Shown piece after piece: positions 1-5,964 of a stretch of DNA of 7,766 nt. The DNA is from Ferruginibacter sp. (GTDB lineage: Bacteria > Bacteroidota > Bacteroidia > Chitinophagales > Chitinophagaceae). Each line of letters starts with the position of its first letter. Positions within the stretch are counted from its first letter, which is position 1. Both the position numbers and the translations under genes were made by a program. The notes under the pieces are model-generated. The model ran no database searches. It was not told where the DNA came from and saw nothing but the letters and a program-made list of their open reading frames with translations. The DNA lies in assembly GCA_018057635.1 (NCBI GenBank), contig JAGPDJ010000097.1, positions 1 through 7,766 on the forward strand, read 5' to 3'.

Positions 1-737
1 TCTTCATTTACGGGAGATAAATAAGTCCGCATCATATCGCCAACATCACTGATGAAATATCCGGGCATTACCGTATCAAGATCAATAACACAAAGCCCCT
101 TGCCTGAGCTATTAAACAACACATTGCTAATCTTGGTATCATGATGTGTGCACCTGGTTTTGTAATTCATTTTGCTGCGCTCAAATTGATCCATGATTGT
201 TCTTTGTTCCAGTAAAAAAAGTATCCAGACCCCTGATTGGCTGATTCTTGTAGTGTTCCCTGTTTTTAATGATGATTCAAATTGATTGAAACGAAGTGAT
301 AAGTCGTGAAAGCCAGGTAATGTTATTTTTAATTTTACGGCAGGCAGGCCAGATAAAAGTTTAGTAAAACGGGCAAATTGAATTGCTGCTTCAAAGGCCT
401 GGTCAGGCGATTCTGCCACATCTATACTATGAGAACCGGATATAAAAGGGAAAACCCTAAAATACCCGCTGGCAGTCTTAACCATATCACTTCCATCTAA
501 TGTTTTTACAGGCGCTGCAAATTGATAACCAGGATGATATTTTTCCAGGTGATCAGCAATCAACCGTATATTGAATGCAATATCAGCCGGAGATTTAAAT
601 ACAAGCTGGTTTACTTGCTGCACAACGAATTTACTTCCACCGGTTTCCAGCAGCCAGGTTGTATTAATGAGTCCATTTCCCAGTAGCTTCATGTTAGAAG
701 TAGCCGGAAATCCATATTGTTTTAATACATTTTGCAT
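1..737 (-). CDS. NahK-like / aminoglycoside phosphotransferase (APH) family kinase, C-terminus cut by window edge
   Basis: I translated this gene by hand from the reverse strand: 245 codons run from the ATG at 737 to the left edge with no stop, so the C-terminus lies outside. It is a protein-kinase-like small-molecule kinase of the APH family. The N-lobe has a glycine-containing loop (LLGNGLINTTW, residues 18-28), then FVVQQVN (37-43), matching the 'ILQRIN' strand of N-acetylhexosamine kinase-like proteins. The catalytic loop HHDTKISN (198-205) gives the Brenner motif with D200, K202 and N205. The metal-binding segment is VIDLDTVMPG (217-226) with D219 and D221, followed by DVGDMMRT. The VIDLDTVMPG form resembles NahK-type anomeric sugar kinases more than antibiotic-modifying enzymes, so a sugar or amino-alcohol substrate is my inference; the substrate cannot be read from sequence. 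It is divergent from the gene at 771, with 33 bp between starts and no Shine-Dalgarno sequence. Confidence 0.9.
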   Translation of the reverse strand, partial: MQNVLKQYGFPATSNMKLLGNGLINTTWLLETGGSKFVVQQVNQLVFKSPADIAFNIRLIADHLEKYHPGYQFAAPVKTLDGSDMVKTASGYFRVFPFISGSHSIDVAESPDQAFEAAIQFARFTKLLSGLPAVKLKITLPGFHDLSLRFNQFESSLKTGNTTRISQSGVWILFLLEQRTIMDQFERSKMNYKTRCTHHDTKISNVLFNSSGKGLCVIDLDTVMPGYFISDVGDMMRTYLSPVNE

Positions 738-770
738 AAAAAGCTAAATTCGTATAATTAGATTTAATTC

Positions 771-1280
771 ATGAATCTCCGGGAAGAAATATTAAAAGAA
801 CATTCTAAAAAACAATGCAGTAAAATCGTTGACTGGATTGGCAGCTATCAAAAAAGATTTGATGAACTATTTCAACTTTTTCTGAATGACGAAAACAAAG
901 TTGTACAACGGGCTGCCTGGCCATTAAGTTATTGTGTAATGGCTCACCCGGAATTCATACAAAAACATTGGATTAAATTTATCGAAAATCTGCAGAAACC
1001 CGGATTGCATGATGCGGTAAAGCGTAACAGTATCCGGCTGTTGCAGGATATTGATATACCGGAAAAATACAGGGGTTATGTGATGGATACCTGTTTCAGG
1101 TTTTTAGAATCACCAACAGAGGCCGTTGCGGTAAAAGCTTTTAGTTTAACGGTGCTGGGTAATCTTTCAAAACATTACCCGGATATAATCCCTGAATTAA
1201 AACTGGTTATTGAAGATCAACTGCCCTGCCAGACTGCCGCATTTAAAAGCAGGGCAAAATGGTTATTAAAGGGAGTCTAG
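771..1280 (+). CDS. Small HEAT-like helical repeat protein, function unknown
   Basis: This is a 169-residue protein with no signal peptide or membrane segment, so it is probably cytoplasmic. It reads as successive amphipathic helices. Examples are residues 25-38 (a helix rich in F and L), 42-58 (VVQRAAWPLSYCV), 62-74, 80-93 (HDAVKRNSIRLLQ), 101-113, 117-135 (AVAVKAFSLTVLGNLSKHYP) and 138-166. The pattern 'V..RAAW.LSY', 'AVKRNSIRLL' and 'AVAVKAFSLTVL' is typical of HEAT or armadillo-type repeats, which normally serve as protein-binding scaffolds. No catalytic motif is visible. I do not recognise an individual family. The ATG at 771 is the only reasonable start and has no clear ribosome site. 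Its TAG stop abuts the stop of the convergent DUF2071 gene with no bases between. That the gene is real is supported by its regular helical pattern and by its filling the gap between neighbours exactly. Confidence 0.75.
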   Translation: MNLREEILKEHSKKQCSKIVDWIGSYQKRFDELFQLFLNDENKVVQRAAWPLSYCVMAHPEFIQKHWIKFIENLQKPGLHDAVKRNSIRLLQDIDIPEKYRGYVMDTCFRFLESPTEAVAVKAFSLTVLGNLSKHYPDIIPELKLVIEDQLPCQTAAFKSRAKWLLKGV

Positions 1281-1997
1281 CTATTTCAATGTATTCTTAT
1301 TGGAAATACTAACTGCAGAACCTGCAGCCATAAATACAGATGTTGGAACAGCTGTTTTTAAAAAAGAAAAATCAGTTCCATATAATTTTTCAAAATCACA
1401 ATCAATAATATAAGATTTAACCGGGTATACTTTCCAGGATGGATGCTGAACTTCATATTCATTGGTAGTATGGCCATTGTATTTTGAATAACCCCAATAA
1501 TGTTCGCAAATAAACTCCGCTTCACTTCCTGGTATCAGCTCTATAGCTTTATTTTCAGCAACAACATTCAGCTTGTTCCAATTTCCATTTTTCTTCCATT
1601 GATATCCGGTTAGTATCCTGTCATTTTCAACAGTACAAAAATTCCTCATTGGCATCCGGCAATATTTTTCTTTGTAAAAAGTATTTGCAATTAAACTGAT
1701 GGCAGCTTTTGGCACAATTTCTTTTATAAAAACAACACCACGCTTCCAGGCCCCATTGTCGTTATGCCTGACATAAAACCGCAGGTTTACCTCCTCAAAA
1801 TTTACATGAAAAGGTATTCTGAAACCCTTAAGCCTGGTATTGGTAAACATAAATCCGACCAGGCTTACATACACTTTACCGTTAAACAGATCCAGTTCGG
1901 TTTTATAAGGCAGGTATTTATTAAGAAGTGCAGGATCTATTACATAGTTTGCCATGACCAGGTTTTTCCATTCGGCAGTAAGGAATTTATGCTTCAT
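1281..1997 (-). CDS. DUF2071 (YqjF-like) family protein
   Basis: This is a 238-residue protein, the usual length for the DUF2071/YqjF family (the B. subtilis prototype is about 240 aa), so it appears complete. Family hallmarks are visible in order: 'P..LLNKYLPYKTELDLFNGKVYVSLVGFMF' (residues 22-51), NFEEVNLRFYVR (66-77), RGVVFIKEIVP (86-96), ICEHYWGY (163-170), HPSWKVYPV (185-193) and the C-terminal PTSVFMAAGSAVS (218-230). The family has an acetoacetate-decarboxylase-like fold as I remember it, but I know of no established reaction, so none is assigned. No signal peptide or membrane helix is seen, so it is probably cytoplasmic. It starts 12 bp after the stop of the NADH dehydrogenase gene on the same strand and is very likely cotranscribed with it. 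The ATG at 1997 fits the family N-terminus ('FLTAEWKNLVMANY'). Confidence 0.9.
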   Translation of the reverse strand: MKHKFLTAEWKNLVMANYVIDPALLNKYLPYKTELDLFNGKVYVSLVGFMFTNTRLKGFRIPFHVNFEEVNLRFYVRHNDNGAWKRGVVFIKEIVPKAAISLIANTFYKEKYCRMPMRNFCTVENDRILTGYQWKKNGNWNKLNVVAENKAIELIPGSEAEFICEHYWGYSKYNGHTTNEYEVQHPSWKVYPVKSYIIDCDFEKLYGTDFSFLKTAVPTSVFMAAGSAVSISNKNTLK

Positions 1998-2009
1998 GAT
2001 CTTATAACA

Positions 2010-3299
2010 CTATTCAATTCTTTTTGTTGAAGAAGGCTGCCGGTAAAACTCTTTGAAGATCAGACGCAGGTTCTGGTCGCGGGTAAAGTAATTATACACC
2101 CAGTTAATAAATACAAAGAACCTGTTCTTTACTCCCAGTATCAGCATCAGGTGCAGCGACATCCAGATTAGCCAGGCAAACAGGCCTTTAAAATGCAATT
2201 TTGGTTTTGGTACATCTACCACCGCCAGGTTCCGGCCAACAGTGGCCATGGCGCCTTTATCTTTATAACTGAATTCCCGTAGTGCTTTGTTGGCAGTTCC
2301 GGATTCAATCATCAGAAAGTTTTTTACCAGCATATCCGCCTGTTGTATGGCAACCGGTGCCACTTGCGGATGGCCATTAGGCCAGGATGGTTCCTCCATA
2401 TAGGCTACATCACCAATGGCATAAACATTTTCATGACCAATTACCCTGCATTGCCTGTCAGTCTTAATCCTGTTTCCCCTGGCAAGCAGATCTTTATTAA
2501 TTCCGGCAGGTACATTTCCCTTAATACCTGCTGCCCAAATAACAAGGGATGATTCAATCGTTTTTCCATCCTGCATCAAAGCGGTTTTGCCGTCATACTC
2601 TTTTAAAAGAGAACTAGTTAAAACGGTTACGCCTAACTGCTCCAGGTATTTCCTGGAATCAATGCTGCTTTGCGCACTCATGGTTCCCAGAGTTTTGTCC
2701 GTGCCCTCCAGCAGGTATATTTTCATTTGATCAAAATCAAGTTCAGGGTAATCCTTAGGCAAAACAAATCTTTTCATATCAGCAATTGCACCGCTTAATT
2801 CAACGCCCGTTGGGCCACCGCCAACTATTACAATGTTCAAAAGTCTTTGTATTTCAAGCGGATCAGTTGCATTTACGGCATCTTCAAAATTATGCAACAT
2901 GCGGTGCCGCAGCTGCAAAGCTTCCGCTGTGCTCTTCATGGGAAAAGCATTGGCTTCCATTCCGGCATTTCCAAAAAAATTGGTACCTGCTCCTGTGGCT
3001 ATAACCAGTACATCATAATTAAAACTGCCAATGTTAGTATTTACCGTGTTGGTTTCAGTGAGTATGTTTTCTACTTCTGCCATCCGGAAACGTACATTCT
3101 TACTGTTGTGAAAAACTTTACGAAGTGGAAATGAAATATTACTGGCATCAAGCCCTGATGTGGCTACCTGGTAAAATAAGGGCTGAAACTGGTGATAATT
3201 ATACCTGTCAATTATAAGAATTTCAATTCCTTTCCTGTTGCTCAGTTTGCGGGCAAGTCTTAATCCTCCAAAACCGCCCCCAATGATGATTAGTTTCAT
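2010..3299 (-). CDS. ndh: Type II NADH dehydrogenase (NDH-2), NAD(P)/FAD-dependent oxidoreductase
   Basis: This 429-residue flavoprotein oxidises NADH and passes electrons to membrane quinone without pumping protons. The FAD-binding Rossmann motif is at the extreme N-terminus (IIGGGFGGL, residues 5-13), with D31 ending the second strand, followed by the NDH-2 signature YHQFQPLFYQVATSGL (35-50). ATGAG is at 101-105. The NADH-binding Rossmann motif is IVGGGPTGVELSG (158-170), with acidic E198 at the end of the next strand. AIGD (294-297) is the second FAD contact, and PQVAPVAIQQ (311-320) matches the quinone-site AxxAxxQ region. The C-terminus (about 371-405, rich in F, W, L and I) should form the membrane-anchoring amphipathic helices. 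Length is typical. It is the first gene of a probable two-gene operon with the DUF2071 gene. A TAnnTTTG promoter and a dyad lie just upstream. The symbol is by family; homologous paralogues are common in Bacteroidetes. Confidence 0.93.
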   Translation of the reverse strand: MKLIIIGGGFGGLRLARKLSNRKGIEILIIDRYNYHQFQPLFYQVATSGLDASNISFPLRKVFHNSKNVRFRMAEVENILTETNTVNTNIGSFNYDVLVIATGAGTNFFGNAGMEANAFPMKSTAEALQLRHRMLHNFEDAVNATDPLEIQRLLNIVIVGGGPTGVELSGAIADMKRFVLPKDYPELDFDQMKIYLLEGTDKTLGTMSAQSSIDSRKYLEQLGVTVLTSSLLKEYDGKTALMQDGKTIESSLVIWAAGIKGNVPAGINKDLLARGNRIKTDRQCRVIGHENVYAIGDVAYMEEPSWPNGHPQVAPVAIQQADMLVKNFLMIESGTANKALREFSYKDKGAMATVGRNLAVVDVPKPKLHFKGLFAWLIWMSLHLMLILGVKNRFFVFINWVYNYFTRDQNLRLIFKEFYRQPSSTKRIE

Positions 3300-3318
3300 G
3301 TTATCTGTATTATGAAAA

Positions 3319-3350
3319 CAAAGTTACAGTATTTTCAATAATTTTTGAAA
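3319..3350 (-). promoter_or_regulatory. Candidate Bacteroidetes-type promoter for ndh
   Basis: Read on the minus strand, TAACTTTG (3326 down to 3319) matches the -7 consensus TAnnTTTG exactly. A TTTC (3350 down to 3347) lies 20 bp upstream, a 3-of-4 match to the -33 TTTG element at the normal spacing. Transcription would begin near 3312, giving a leader of roughly a dozen bases before the ATG at 3299. Confidence 0.6.
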
Positions 3351-3353
3351 ATA
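3330..3353. promoter_or_regulatory. Operator-like perfect 9-bp dyad over the ndh promoter
   Basis: TATTTTCAA at 3330-3338 and TTGAAAATA at 3345-3353 are perfect inverted repeats separated by TAATTT. The dyad fills the -33 to -7 spacer of the ndh promoter. No U-run follows it on either strand, so a terminator is unlikely. Spacing and symmetry suit a dimeric helix-turn-helix regulator, but the factor is unknown. Confidence 0.45.
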
Positions 3354-3376
3354 TTATAATTATTATATAATACCAT

Positions 3377-3398
3377 GCTTATCAATGTGACGGTAAGC
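3377..3398 (-). terminator. Weak hairpin after serA, possible terminator
   Basis: Seen from serA, the arms GCTTA (3398-3394) and TAAGC (3381-3377) can pair with two further bases inside after one mismatch. The stem is only about 5-7 bp and no uracil run follows; an AT-rich tract (3352-3372) does. It lies 10 bp past the serA stop, which is why it is listed, but it would be a poor intrinsic terminator. Confidence 0.2.
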
Positions 3399-3407
3399 AG
3401 GTTCTGG

Positions 3408-4646
3408 TCAGTATAACATTCTTACTTTGATGGTTTCATGCACTTTTTTAAGCAACTCAAGGGCATGTTTGCTCAGGTGTTTGTCTACATCCAACACCAC
3501 ATAACCTATATTGTCATTGGTTTTCAGATACTGTGCCACGATATTGATCTTATTCCTGCTCAGTGTAGTATTGATCTGGCTAAGTACACCAGGTACATTA
3601 TTGTGAATATGCAGGATGCGGTGCGCTCCTTCCTGTGGCGGCAATGCCAGCGCAGGAATAGAATGCGACCCCGTACTGGTTCCCTTTTCCAGGTAATTGA
3701 ACAGTTTCACGCTTACATCCAGGCCGATATTGCTTTGAGCCTCCTGCGTACTGCCGCCGATATGCGGGGTAAGCAATACATTTGGTAATCCCTGCAGTAC
3801 AGTAGAGAACTGGTCGCCGTTTTTCTCAGGCTCTACCGGAAAAACATCAATAGCCGCTCCGCCGATATCGCCGGTCTGCAGCGCCTTACGCAATGCATTC
3901 AGGTCAACAACTTCTCCCCTGGCATAATTAATAAGCATGGCTCCTTTCTTAAAATACCTGATGTTATTCTTATTGATGAGGTTCCGTGTACTGTCCTGTT
4001 CTGGTACATGCAAGGTAACGATATCGCTTAGCTGCAATAATTCCTTCATCGATTTACTGTCAGCTGCATTTCCCAAAGGCAATTTTGTTTCGGCATCATA
4101 AAACAACACTTTCATTCCCAGCGCCTCTGCCAGTACACTTACCTGGCTTCCGATGTTTCCGTAACCAATAATGCCCATGGTCTTTCCCCGCAATTCATGA
4201 CTTCCGCTGGCATCCTTCATCCATTTTCCTTCATGGGCAGCTATATTTTTATCAAGTATTTTTCTTACCAGCATGATGGATGCACCGATAACCAGTTCTG
4301 CCACACTCCGTGTATTACTATAAGGCGCATTGAAAACTGCTACGCCCTTTTTGGTTGCTTCCACCAGGTTTACCTGGTTAACACCTATACAAAAACAACC
4401 AATTGCCTGCAATTTGTCTGCAGCCTGCAGCACATTTTTTGTAACCTGGGTTTTACTCCTGATGCCAAGCAGGTGCACATTCCTTATTTCTTTTATAAGA
4501 TCGGCCTCATTTATTGCCGCACTAATCTTTTTAACATTGGTATAGCCTGCTTTTGAAAACTGCTTTACTGCAACATCGCTGATGTTTTCTAAAAAAAGGA
4601 TATTGATCTTTTCTTTTGGATAACTTGTATTATTTTTTTCAGGCAT
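3408..4646 (-). CDS. serA: D-3-phosphoglycerate dehydrogenase with C-terminal ACT domain
   Basis: It oxidises 3-phosphoglycerate to 3-phosphohydroxypyruvate with NAD, the first step of serine synthesis, in the cytoplasm. Using the ATG at 4646 it is 412 aa, close to the 410 aa of E. coli SerA, which it resembles throughout (for example IGCFCIGVNQV, NTRSVAELVIG, TPHIGGSTQEAQ). The NAD motif GYGNIG is at residues 161-166 with D184 after it. The catalytic R243, E272 and H295 are present in NYARGEVVD, DVFPVEPE and TPHIGGST. The ACT domain covers about 342-412. H348, N350 and N368 align with E. coli H344, N346 and N364, which bind serine, so feedback inhibition by serine is predicted. A GTG at 4670 could add 8 residues, but it overlaps the -7 promoter box, so the ATG is preferred. 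serC and serB are not in the window. It is divergent from the serine hydrolase gene. Confidence 0.96.
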   Translation of the reverse strand: MPEKNNTSYPKEKINILFLENISDVAVKQFSKAGYTNVKKISAAINEADLIKEIRNVHLLGIRSKTQVTKNVLQAADKLQAIGCFCIGVNQVNLVEATKKGVAVFNAPYSNTRSVAELVIGASIMLVRKILDKNIAAHEGKWMKDASGSHELRGKTMGIIGYGNIGSQVSVLAEALGMKVLFYDAETKLPLGNAADSKSMKELLQLSDIVTLHVPEQDSTRNLINKNNIRYFKKGAMLINYARGEVVDLNALRKALQTGDIGGAAIDVFPVEPEKNGDQFSTVLQGLPNVLLTPHIGGSTQEAQSNIGLDVSVKLFNYLEKGTSTGSHSIPALALPPQEGAHRILHIHNNVPGVLSQINTTLSRNKINIVAQYLKTNDNIGYVVLDVDKHLSKHALELLKKVHETIKVRMLY

Positions 4647-4669
4647 AATGATTATAAAGTTATTTTGCA

Positions 4670-4677
4670 CAAATATA
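4670..4677 (-). promoter_or_regulatory. Candidate -7 promoter box for serA
   Basis: The minus strand reads TATATTTG, an exact TAnnTTTG match. Transcription would start near 4663, leaving about 16 bases before the ATG at 4646. No convincing -33 element is seen at 4697-4701. This placement argues against the upstream GTG at 4670 as the serA start. Confidence 0.45.
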
Positions 4678-4700
4678 TTCTATACGGATTTAATATTTTT

Positions 4701-5945
4701 ATGATACTGCCAAATATCAATGCTATAAACCCACCAGTTTTTAAAATATCATCTCCCGGGAGGTTGTGCCTAATATTTGTGCTATTAGTTCATGGATTGC
4801 TTTCCTGTCAATTCAAAACAGGCGAAGAAATAACGTCTAATAAAGACAGCATCTTTATATACCAGATCCCTGCTGCGCCTGCATTAACTATTGCCGAAAA
4901 AATGATGTACAACCAGGCTTGTGAAAAATGGTATGATTCAACCATGAAAACCGGTAATTTCAATGGTGGAATCCTCGTAGCAAAGAACGGCCAGATCATT
5001 TTTGAAAGATACAATGGCACGGGCCATATCGGAAAAAAAGATACTATTACTGCAAATACACCCACGCATATTGCCTCTGTAACAAAAACTTTTACAGCAA
5101 TGGCAATCCTTAAGCTGGTGCAGGAAGATTCTGTAAAACTGGATGATGAATTAAGCAGGTACCTACCCACATTTAATTATCCCGGGGTTACCATCAGAAA
5201 CCTGTTAAACCACCGCAGTGGATTACCCAATTACCTCTACTTCATGGATGAACTGGGTTGGGATAAAAAAGCATTCATGAAAAACCAGGATGTTTTTGAT
5301 TACCTCGTAAACTTTAAGCAGCAATTGAAAAACATTACAAAACCCGGTACCCATTTTTCTTATTGCAATACCAATTATGCTTTGTTGGCACTGCTTATTG
5401 AAAAAGTGAGTGGTATTACTTATGCCCAGTTCTTAAAAAAGTATTTTTTTGACCCATTACAGATGAGCCATAGTTTTGTTTATACCAATGCCGACAGTTT
5501 CCATGTAAACCCAAGCTACGACTGGCGTGGAGAAGTTATCCCGCTGAATTCACTTGACCTGGTTTACGGAGATAAGAATATATATTCTACCACACATGAC
5601 CTGCTAACATGGGACAGGGCATTGCGGACAGATCTTATTTTTAAATCAACCATACTGGAACAGGCTTATGCTCCTTATAGCAATGAAAAACCAGGTATAA
5701 AAAATTATGGCCTGGGATGGCGGATGAATATTTATCCGGATGGGAAAAAGATGATCTTTCACAATGGCTGGTGGCATGGAAACAATGCCAGTTTCATCCG
5801 GCTCATTGATGAAGATGTAACCATCATTGCAATTGGGAACAGGTATTGCCGTTGTATTTACAAAGCAAAGAATCTTGTAAATATTTTCAACCCAGATCTT
5901 CAACCAGTAACTGAAGAAGAAAGCGAAACAACTCCACTTAAATAA
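4701..5945 (+). CDS. Lipoprotein serine hydrolase, beta-lactamase class C / penicillin-binding-like family
   Basis: This is a 414-residue protein from the ATG at 4701. The N-terminus has a basic region, then a hydrophobic stretch ending in the lipobox LLSC, with C36 as the lipidated cysteine. It should be exported and membrane-anchored, in the periplasm or outer membrane. The Beta-lactamase (PF00144) domain covers about 75-385. Motif 1 is SVTK (S126, K129), motif 2 is YCN (Y221, N223), and motif 3 is HNG (H354, G356) in place of KTG, as in esterase and D-aminopeptidase-like members. HRSGLPNY (171-178) is also typical. All catalytic residues are present. Substrates in this family range from peptidoglycan peptides to esters and cannot be assigned here; beta-lactam resistance should not be assumed. 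A TTG at 4665 extends the frame by 12 residues but would put more sequence ahead of an already long n-region, so the ATG is preferred. Confidence 0.9.
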   Translation: MILPNINAINPPVFKISSPGRLCLIFVLLVHGLLSCQFKTGEEITSNKDSIFIYQIPAAPALTIAEKMMYNQACEKWYDSTMKTGNFNGGILVAKNGQIIFERYNGTGHIGKKDTITANTPTHIASVTKTFTAMAILKLVQEDSVKLDDELSRYLPTFNYPGVTIRNLLNHRSGLPNYLYFMDELGWDKKAFMKNQDVFDYLVNFKQQLKNITKPGTHFSYCNTNYALLALLIEKVSGITYAQFLKKYFFDPLQMSHSFVYTNADSFHVNPSYDWRGEVIPLNSLDLVYGDKNIYSTTHDLLTWDRALRTDLIFKSTILEQAYAPYSNEKPGIKNYGLGWRMNIYPDGKKMIFHNGWWHGNNASFIRLIDEDVTIIAIGNRYCRCIYKAKNLVNIFNPDLQPVTEEESETTPLK

Positions 5946-5964
5946 AATTGTTCTTTAAGAATTT
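5945..5964. terminator. Weak symmetrical hairpin between convergent genes
   Basis: AAATT-G-TT (5945-5952) and AA-G-AATTT (5957-5964) can pair around a CTTT loop with one internal mismatch. It spans the 17-bp gap between the serine hydrolase and SpmAB stops and could act on both strands. The stem is all A/T pairs and short, so support is low. Confidence 0.2.

Noticed and set aside
767..776. 10-bp palindrome ATTCATGAAT over the start codon of the HEAT-like gene
   Set aside because: Short palindromes of this size are common in AT-rich DNA, and nothing else supports a site.
3361..3372. 12-bp palindrome TATTATATAATA downstream of serA
   Set aside because: It is a pure A/T palindrome with no loop, in a very AT-rich tract; chance is a sufficient explanation.
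1764..4556. Several open frames of 60-120 codons on the plus strand opposite DUF2071, ndh and serA
   Set aside because: They are antisense shadows of confident genes, with compositions rich in C, H and I and no domain pattern or promoter.
4808..5903. Two minus-strand open frames (4808-5170, 5646-5903) inside the serine hydrolase gene
   Set aside because: They overlap the conserved serine hydrolase domain, which carries all three catalytic motifs on the plus strand.
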